From NCBI GenBank assembly GCA_013180625.2, contig SNVD02013683.1, positions 372,001-436,000 on the forward strand: a stretch of 64,000 nt of DNA, in the 5' to 3' direction. The translations under genes were made by a program, and so were the position numbers. This DNA comes from Boswellia sacra. Lineage: Eukaryota > Streptophyta > Magnoliopsida > Sapindales > Burseraceae. How positions within the stretch are numbered: position 1 is the first letter of the stretch; each line of letters opens with the position of its first letter. The notes under the pieces were generated by a model, which was not told the origin of the DNA, searched no databases, and was given only the letters and a program-made list of their open reading frames with translations. Below are positions 56,341 to 64,000 of the stretch, one piece after another.

Positions 56341-58242
56341 TTAGTCATATTTGGGTCTAGAGACTAATTCCCAAACTAGATTTCTCTCAAATTGATTCAA
56401 TTCTTCTTGCATAGCCAAAATCCAACTTTCGTCATTTTCGGCTTCTTTAAAAGATTTTGGTTCAAATTGAGAGACAAATGCAAAATGATTACAAAAGTTC
56501 CTAAAAGAAGATCTATTTTTCATACCTTGTGATGGTTCACCAATAATGAGATCTTTAGGGTGAGCTTTTGCATACCTCCATTCCTTTGGTAATTCTTGGG
56601 AAGAATCATTTACTTCCTCAAGCTTTTCTTGTTGAAGTTGTAATTCATCTTGGCTCTTTTCATCAAGCCTTGATTCCTTGATTTGCCTTTCTACCTCAAC
56701 AATATCATCATCAATATCACCATGTCCGATTACCCTTCCTTTGGCATTATCACCGAAGGTCACATATCCTCCTTTCTTCATGATTAATCTTGAGAACTTG
56801 GAGGCATCTCCGGTCATATGCCTTGAGCATCCACTATCTAAGTACCACTTGTGTTTGCCACTCCTTTGTCTCTACAATCAACATTCAAGGAGTAACTTTT
56901 TGGTACCCAAAAGTTCTTGGGTCCTTGGGGGTTAGTTATGGTATTTTTGGAACCCATATTTGTTTCAAATTAGGATTTCTCTTAATATAGCAAGAATGCA
57001 CTTTGTGTCCTTTTCTTCCACAATAAGTACATGAATGATTAGGATTATTCCTAGAAGATGCATGGCAAAATAATTTTTAAAATACTTTTGATTTTTATGA
57101 GTTTTATATCCTAAACCTCTTTTATCAAAAACACACCTTTGGTTTTGTAACATAGAATTCAAATTTTTTGTGCTTTTTGTAAAACTATCAACAATATTTC
57201 TTAAGTCATTATTTTCCTTTTTCAAAATAGCATTTTGTTTCTCCAATTTATCAAAATCCTTTTGTTTTAAAATGTCATTTTCAGTTTTTAATAAATGTAT
57301 TTGACTTTCCAAACTTTCAAAATCTTTTTGCTTTAAAATTTCATTTTCATTTTCTAAAGCTTCATTTATTTCTACCACCTCTTCTAATTGAGATAACATG
57401 ATTTTTGACTTCTTTTTGAAAGCATTAATTTTTGAATTTTGCTTATCAACTTGCACATGTAAATTTTGGAATGCTTCAAGTAATTCATCATATGAAAGTT
57501 TAGGATCATAGTTTAGAATACTTATCTCATTTTCTCTTGAAGCCATGAAGCACATGTTTGCCATTTTGCAATCTTCTTCTTCATTCTTCTTCAAGGTGAT
57601 TTCATGAGTCATGAGAGAACCCATAAGTTCTTCTAATGGTAGTTTGGTGAGGTCCTTTGCTTCTTGAATTGCCGTCACCTTTGGCTCCCAAGTTTTTGGT
57701 AGACACCTAAGAATCTTTCTCACCATTTCAACATTAGAATAAGATTTACCGAGAGATTTCAAACTATTAATAATTTTCGTAAATCTAGTAAACATTTCAG
57801 AAATTGATTCATCCGATTTCATCTTAAAAAGCTCATAACTATGAACTAGCATACTAATTTTGGATTCTTTAACTTGACTAGTTCCTTCATGAGTTACTTC
57901 AAGTGTGTGCCATATTTCTTGTGCCGTAGAACAAGTAGATATTCTATTAAACTCATTTCTATCTAGAGCACAATATAATACATTCATAGCTTTAGCATTC
58001 AAACTCAATTTCTTTTTATCATCTTCACTAAACTCTTTAGGTTCTTTAAGCATGCTTTCTCCATTTTCAATTTTGGTAGGAACAAAAGGTCCTTCCAAAA
58101 CAATAGACCATAAATCATAATCAAAAGATTTCAAGAAAATACTCATTCTAGTTTTCCAATAAGAGTAATCACTTCCATTAAAAAATGGAGGTCTAGAGAT
58201 AGAAAGTCCCTCAACATATGAAGTTGAATTAAAAGTTGCCAT
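56341..58242 (-). pseudogene. Gag and pol residue of the nested element
   Basis: ATG 58242 begins Gag (PPFFNGSDYSYWKTRM, ... LPLEELMGSLMTHEI), followed by a long coiled coil with repeated ENEILKQKDFE-like units. A frameshift near 57080 puts the CCHC knuckle CTYCGRKGHKVHSC (about 57038-56997) in another frame. From 56817 a second frame starts at the protease-flanking MTGDASKFS. It jumps to the integrase-RT linker and the RT entry motif MQEELNQFERNLVWEL, and stops at 56341. Integrase, catalytic RT and RNase H are missing. Confidence 0.8.
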
Positions 58243-58282
58243 AGCTCAAAATCGATTAAGATTTAAAAAATTGAGCAACCTT

Positions 58283-58294
58283 GCTCTGATACCA
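58283..58294 (-). promoter_or_regulatory. Primer-binding site of the nested element
   Basis: Plus strand GCTCTGATACCA, i.e. TGGTATCAGAGC on the coding strand, two bases from the LTR at 58297. Confidence 0.92.
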
Positions 58295-58296
58295 CT

Positions 58297-60021
58297 TGTT
58301 GACCCAGGTATGGCAACCCAAGAGGGGGGGTGAATTGGGTTTTTATTTATCAAAACGGATTTATAAAACTTTTCTTGAAAGATCAAAATTATTTAACTTT
58401 TTCTTTGAGAATAAAAGTGAAGAAGATGAAAATAGAATGCAATCAAGAGAATAGCAATAAAGAACAATCACAAGTGCAAGTAAATGTAAAGAGTAGGGAT
58501 AGAGAGAGTGCAAACTCAATTTACGTGGTTCGGCAAACCTTGCCTACGTCCACGGGCTCCTAGCTCCACGAGCTAAGCTTTCACTAAGTTGTAGAAATCT
58601 TTACAACTTGCTTGATGAGCAACCTCACCAAGACTTTTTCTTCCAACTCTTGATAACACCACACCAAGAGTTCTTCTTGATGAACAACCTCACCAAGGCA
58701 ACTTCCTTCAACCCTTGATAACACCACACCAAGAGTTCTTCTTGATGAACAACCTCACCAAGGCAACTTTCCTCAACTCTTGATAACACCACAACAAGAG
58801 TTCTCTCAAGGATAACTATTATCCTTTACAATAATATCTCACTCTCACCACAATACAAGAACAAAGATAATTTTTACAACAAAAGTATAACTCTCTTCAA
58901 AGAGTAGATAAATAATATAAAAGCTCTCTAGACTTGATATTTCTCTTGCTTTTTGCTTGATAAATGCTTCTCTTGCTCTTGTTGAATGCATGGGAGAATG
59001 GCTCCTTTTATAGGCAAATGAGATGAACTTAATCAAGTGAAGACACCATCTCCAAATTTTCTGCCCACCATAAAAACTGTAATCTTGTCTGCCATTTTTG
59101 TCAATGTTCGTTTGAAATTTGAAAATCTGTAAAACATAAAAGATCTGCACATTTGAATACGCTTTCCAACGCATCAAGAATCAAGTCATTTGGATATCTG
59201 TAGCTCAAGATATGGCCAAAACACCATTCGGTGCTCATGTGACTTGATTTTTCCTCCATGTGTCAGTCCACCGACTTGAATGATAATTCTGTCAGCCTTC
59301 CGTTTGAAATTTGAATTTCTTCAAAACATAAAAGATCTTCATATTTGAATAAGCTTTCCAAAACATTAAGAATCAAAGCATTTGGATATCTCTATCTTAA
59401 GATATGGCCAAAACACCATTCGGTGCTCATGTGAGTTGATTTTTCTTCTCTGTGTCAGTCCACCGAATTGCATGTCAATTATGTCAGCCTTCCATTTGAA
59501 ATTTGAATTTCTTCAAAACATATGAAATGTGCCCATTAAGTCATCTTTCCAATGCCATAAGAATCAAGTCATTTTGATTTTTCTAGCTCAAGATATGTCC
59601 AAAAGAGTATTCGGTGCTCATGTCAGCTGCTTCCATTTGTCTTTCAACTTGCATGATGATTTGGACGATCTTACACTTAAAATTTGAATTTCTTTAAAAC
59701 ATATGAAATGTTATAAATTGAGTAAGCTTTCCAAAGGCTCAAGAATCATATAATTTGGGCATTTGTATAGAAATATATGACCAATTGATTAAACATTGCT
59801 CATGTGTCACATTCCTTGAATCAAACCTTGTACTTAAACTTTGGTGTCTTTAACATGTAGTCTTCTCCTTAGCTTCAACACTTCATTTTAATAAGCCTCT
59901 TCTTGATTTGACAATTATTTCAATGATATTACTCTTGCACATAAATAAACATGTTAGTAAATCACAATTAATCAATGTGTATTGTTATCATCAAAATTAT
60001 CATGTAGCCTTAGGGCTAACA
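58297..60021 (-). repeat. 5' LTR of the nested element (1725 bp)
   Basis: Highly similar to 54235-56036. It has only two full copies of the 65-bp repeat (starts 58644, 58709, partial 58774), which explains most of the length difference. Confidence 0.9.
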
Positions 60022-60496
60022 GAAAGGACCACTATCATGGATTCAAAAAGCTCATCCTATGTCCCAAGTGGTTGGAAATCCTAATGATGCCATGGTAACA
60101 CGAAGGAGGTTAACAAATGAACTAAACCACCTGTGTTTTATTTCATTAGTTTAATTGAAAAATGTGAAGCAAGCTCTTGAGGATGCTTGTTTGATAGCCA
60201 CTATGCAAGAAGAACTGAAGCAAATGATTCTTGATTATGGTTTTGAACATGAAACTTGCACTATCTTTTGTGATAACTGTAATGCCTTAGCATTTCAAAA
60301 AATCCAATTCAACACTTCCATACAAGGCACATTGACATTAGACATTATTTCATACATGGTCTTGTTAAAGAAAAAGTTCACTTTGTCACGTGTGAACACC
60401 AATGCTCACCTTGCTGACTTTTTCACTAAAGCTTTAGATACTCAAACATTTAGCAAATTGAGAAAATATATTAGAGTTTCCTTGCTGCAATCTTGA
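60022..60496 (+). pseudogene. Pol of the old element, right part: linker fused to RNase H
   Basis: Resumes the host frame interrupted at 54234. The integrase-RT linker runs to MQEELKQ near 60208 and is then joined in frame to ILDYGFEHETCTIFCDN of RNase H, ending with ADFFTKALDTQTFSKLRK. The RT domain is absent. The RNase H C-terminus is largely recognisable but lacks a start or promoter of its own. Confidence 0.8.
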
Positions 60497-61732
60497 TTTT
60501 TTATTACAATGTTTTATATAAAAAATAATAATAAAATTTTGTTCTCAGTTTCTCCCTCTTTCTAATTAGTTTTTCATGGCGATTTTGATATGTTATTTCA
60601 GATTGATTCTTATTCTTTTTTTTTTTTGTGTTTCACATAATATTCTATAGTATCTTTTGTTTTCCATGATTTTTGAACTAATGTTTTACTCTTAACAGAT
60701 TTCAGGTTGGTCCAAGTTTTGATTTCTTGTGTAGATGTTGGTATAAAACCTTCTTATTCACCACCAATTAGGAAGGCTATCTTGTATTAAAGAGTAAAAG
60801 TTGCCTTTGAGTAATTTTCTTGAGGTAATTACCCCTATGCTCCAAAAAATCTACCATTGGAGAAGGCTATCTCACTACAATAAGTGAAAGCTCTAATTGG
60901 TTAGTGCTAAGTGTAAAAAAAAATGTAGTTTATTTAAAAAAGGGAAATGAAAATGAAAATGAAGAAAAAAAGGAAAAAAAAAACAACAATTACTTGAAAG
61001 AAGGGGGAGTTTCTTATGAATTTTTTGCCAATGTGCTATTTCCCCTTTGGGCACATTACACACTCTAATGGTAAAAAAGTTGTGTTTCTTATCAATCTCT
61101 TCTCTAAAATTAAGAATTCTTGCCTTCTAATTTCAACTTTGTTATCTACCAGTTTGGTGTCTCTTGCAATTTGATACTTGTGCATATATTGTGAGTCTCT
61201 CAAGATTGATAAATTTCATCATATCCGATTTCAATTCCTATTCATCATGAACTAATTTTATGGATGTGTTTTGTCATACTTTGAATTGATTTTGCCTCTT
61301 TTTATATTCAATTTTTTATTGCATCTCATATAAGGTTTTTGTCATTTGCTTTGTGGATATTAAGGGAAGGTTCATGTTTTTTATTGTTGGTATTCTCACA
61401 TTTAGACTTCATGTTCTCACATGTTTTAACATATAACAATGTGTATATTGCATTTTACCTTGCTAGTTTAGCATTCTCACATGAATTCACCCTGCACACA
61501 CATCATTTTTTTTAATATCATTTTGTTTCAATCAGTTTTATTCTTTGCGCTTAGCATTTATGAAATGACATTTTTGTAGTACTCCACATGTTCAAACTGC
61601 AACATCATACTTCATGATTTTGTTCTCAAGTTCATGATTTTTTTTATATGATACTACTAATACAATTTCTATTGATTTTATAGAGTGCAAGTTCACTTAT
61701 GTTGATATTGCATGACTTATGTTGATATTGCA
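60497..61732 (+). other. 3' region of the old Sirevirus-type element
   Basis: Non-coding or decayed sequence after RNase H, with GAAAGAAGGGGGAGT (60996-61010), an internal purine tract as in Sireviruses. No env-like frame can be recognised. A 22-bp direct repeat (ACTTATGTTGATATTGCATG) lies at 61695-61734. Confidence 0.5.
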
Positions 61733-63581
61733 TGACACGACCCATCCCGACTACCCCTATTCCTAGGATCCGGTCGCTCTTAAGAAAGTGATAATCAGAA
61801 CAAGTCTTACTACTTATTGACTTATCAGCGTCCATTACGCATTTTCACATTAAAGAAAAATATGAACATTTTATAATTGAAAAACTGATGGAGTTACCCC
61901 TATTTTTCAAATTTAGCAACCCTAAAATGATTCATAAAATACTTATGATAAAAATTTCATAACTGGTCTACTACTGAGAATTATTGTTCTTCTCATTAAC
62001 AAAATACTTAAAAAAAACAATCCCATCAGTGGATCTTAGACCCCTATGACATATTGTGACAAAAATATAGTATAATACATCATTATCAGTGGGTCTCGAA
62101 CCCTTCATAACATTGTAGTCAAAATAATATAATACATCACCAACATGTTATATACATATTGGACAATCAACATGCTCACAAAATGTAGATTAGATAATAT
62201 ATACATATAAGCATGTGATGCAAAAATGATATATTTATCTATGGATTCCTTACGTGACCAACCTTACAAAAGCAATCAGTGAGCCGCACAAAAGCCTATA
62301 ATGACCTAGTAGAAAAATTAGAAAAATATAGGAAAAGAGTGAGCTAAAGCTCAGTAAGTGGATATTAGTTCTAATGATAGGACATTTCTAAACATTTAAA
62401 TTAATAATTTTTAGAATATGAACATATCTCCGAGAAACATTTTGATACTAAATCTTAGATCATATAAGCTTTATTATTATAAAGTGTATACAATTCTTAT
62501 CATAAAATATCTTACTGATTACCAATTAATATAAATATGATTACAATGCATTATAAGTGACTCTCATTTATTATAATATTTGTCATACTAGGAAACCACA
62601 CCAAACTAGTATCCACTGGATTCTCTAATCACACTTGATAGAATATCATCAACACCCAAGTAGGGTAATCACACTTGACAGAATGTCATCACCAGTCACA
62701 TAGGAATAACTACTATCATATGCATGTATAGAGTGAATCTATATACTTGTGGGAAACAGATATTTTATAAGGTGGTTTGACACCAACAAAATAACAATTT
62801 TCCACTTAACAAAATTACGATTTCATATTCTAAACTCATATGAATTATGATAGATTAAAAAAACAATTTGAAATGCTATTTAACTCAAATCCATACACAT
62901 ATCACATAAACATGCTTAATAATGCGATTAAAAATACTCAATTCCAATAAAATATCATGACATGTAAAATGGCATTTTTATATAAACATTTATCCATTAA
63001 GATAAGAATTTATCCACTCATAGTATATTAGTGTTCATGTCTGGCTAACACTCGAATCCTCAAACTGGTCACTTACACGATCTCTACCTATAACAATATA
63101 TTCAAAATAAATATTAGACTCAAAGTAAACTAAAATCTAAAATAATAAATTCCAAAATTCATCAAATATCAAATAAATTATTTACACTGTTAAATAACCA
63201 GTAAATTTTCCCTATTTTATTTTCTTTTTCTCCTCCTTCTTTTCCTTACCTTTTCTTTTCTTTCTTTCCTTTCCTTTTTCTTCCTTTTGTTTTATTTTCC
63301 TTCCTTTCCTCTCTCGGTTTCTCTCTTATTCTCTCAATCTTGCTCCCGAGTTCAAGAAATGAGAAAGCAGCTAGGTTAAAGTGTTATAAACGGCTTTCAC
63401 TGCCTTTACCAAGCAACTCACAAGCTGCTTATTGAATTAATAAAAAATACAATAGGTTGCCACCTCCTGCTTCCAATTAAACTAACTTGCCACTTCCTGA
63501 ATTCTTTTACACTAGCTGGCCAACTCCTGCTTTCAATTAAACCACCTACTTAATTAATTTAAAAAAATCACGTGCCTGACA
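61733..63581. mobile_element. Solo LTR, probably Ty3/gypsy
   Basis: 1849 bp from TGACACGACCCATCCCGACT to ...GTGCCTGACA, flanked by identical TTGCA at 61728-61732 and 63582-63586. The opening CACGACCC...CCGACTACCC and the GAGTGAGCTAAAGCTCAGTAAG block (62338-62359) are typical of plant gypsy LTRs. There is no internal coding sequence, so it is the product of LTR-LTR recombination. Confidence 0.8.
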
Positions 63582-63759
63582 TTGCAGTTGTTCCTCTTGT
63601 TCCTAACGTTCCTAATTCACGTTAAGTCACTTGTTCTTAGAAGGTTTCCTTGGCATCTACTTAGAACAAAGAAGGGGAATAGTTTATTTTGGTTAATGTT
63701 GTGCTCATGAAGTCTCATATGGATTCTTTTGTTGGAATTGCTTTGCTCATAAGTTTGCC

Positions 63760-63771
63760 AAAGAGGGAGAT
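63760..63771 (+). promoter_or_regulatory. Polypurine tract of the old element
   Basis: AAAGAGGGAGAT directly before the TG of the right LTR. Confidence 0.8.
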
Positions 63772-64000
63772 TGTAAAGGCAATATTTATTGGCAAGCTAT
63801 GAACTTTAATATAAGTGTATATTTATTGTGTTAAGTAAATTTTCAAGAGTTCTTGTGCTAAGAGTATTTAGTCCTCTTTTGTGCCCATATGAGCCTTTGG
63901 TGTGGGAACACTTCAATTTGCTCATCAGCAAAATTTTAGTCAACCATTTGTGTCCTTATCTCATCATATGGATTTGTTTGCTGGTATATATCACTCTTTA
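63772..64000 (+). repeat. 3' LTR of the old element (cut by window end)
   Basis: TGTAAAGGCAATATTTATTG onward matches 48709-48937. It continues beyond base 64000. Confidence 0.85.

Larger units (their letters stand above)
54235..60021 (-). mobile_element. Nested LTR retrotransposon, Sirevirus-type, most of pol deleted
   Basis: LTRs at 54235-56036 and 58297-60021 (TGTTGACCCAGG...GGGCTAACA). The flanks AAAAG and GAAAG are a 4-of-5 target-site duplication inside the host element's pol. On the minus strand the PBS lies next to the right LTR and purine tracts next to the left LTR. The interior is only 2.26 kb: Gag, a coiled coil, a sliver of protease, a linker and the first residues of RT. Integrase, the RT core and RNase H are absent, so it could move only with enzymes supplied by another element. 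Confidence 0.88.
48709..64000 (+). mobile_element. Old Sirevirus-type Copia element carrying four insertions (continues past window)
   Basis: The left LTR starts at 48709 (TATAAGGGCAATATACGTTG) and its homologue starts at 63772 (TGTAAAGGCAATATTTATTG) after the polypurine tract AAAGAGGGAGAT. Between them, on the plus strand, are Gag, Pol fragments and RNase H in Copia order, full of stops. Inserted in it are plastid DNA (49351-49715), a MITE (50085-51099), another LTR element (54235-60021) and a solo LTR (61733-63581). The two LTR starts are clearly diverged, so the insertion is old. Confidence 0.8.

Overview
The window is nuclear DNA from a flowering plant, almost certainly a eudicot. It is AT-rich, genes carry GT-AG introns, every protein recognised belongs to a plant family, and long stretches are LTR retrotransposons. 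Both ends cut through features: a sulfotransferase gene at base 1 and an LTR at base 64000.

Left part (1 to about 9.2 kb): a decaying cluster of cytosolic sulfotransferases. It holds one gene start leaving the window on the minus strand, one short remnant near 2.3 kb, and one nearly complete copy at 8.26-9.20 kb with a frameshift. Between them lie a mitochondrial DNA insertion (rps10 exon 2 plus the 3' end of its group II intron) and a 4.5-kb Copia element of the Tnt1/Tork type. That element has intact LTR ends and target-site duplication but has lost RNase H.

Middle-left (11.7-29 kb): repeats. A small LTR element, one end of which forms a head-to-head LTR palindrome, has a complete 10-kb Sirevirus-type Copia element (minus strand, env-like ORF, TSD GCAAT) inserted inside it. 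Next come a TIR element, a PIF/Harbinger-like element with a transposase tail remnant, and a MITE inside that element with a perfect 10-bp TSD.

Gene island (31.4-46.9 kb): five genes with good structures. They are a GT14 (BC10/core-2-I-branching-like) glycosyltransferase (-), a six-exon type-A DnaJ/HSP40 ending in the farnesylation box CAQQ (+), an early-nodulin-like phytocyanin with two exons (-), a glutaredoxin-domain cysteine-rich protein (+), and a five-exon helical protein of unknown function resembling Arabidopsis AT1G73970 (-). These are separate housekeeping-type genes, not a pathway cluster.

Right part (47.5-64 kb): a nest of insertions. After a second TIR element comes an old Sirevirus-type element running from 48.7 kb past the window end. 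Inserted in it are plastid DNA (the first ~67 codons and promoter of psbA) within its left LTR, a hAT-like MITE in the leader, a shorter LTR element (54235-60021, tandem-repeat LTRs, mostly deleted pol) inside pol, and a gypsy-like solo LTR with exact TSD TTGCA in the 3' region. The old element has also lost nearly all of its reverse transcriptase.

I found no new multi-gene system. The most unusual points are the organelle DNA pieces, the nested architecture, and the several independent removals of pol catalytic domains.
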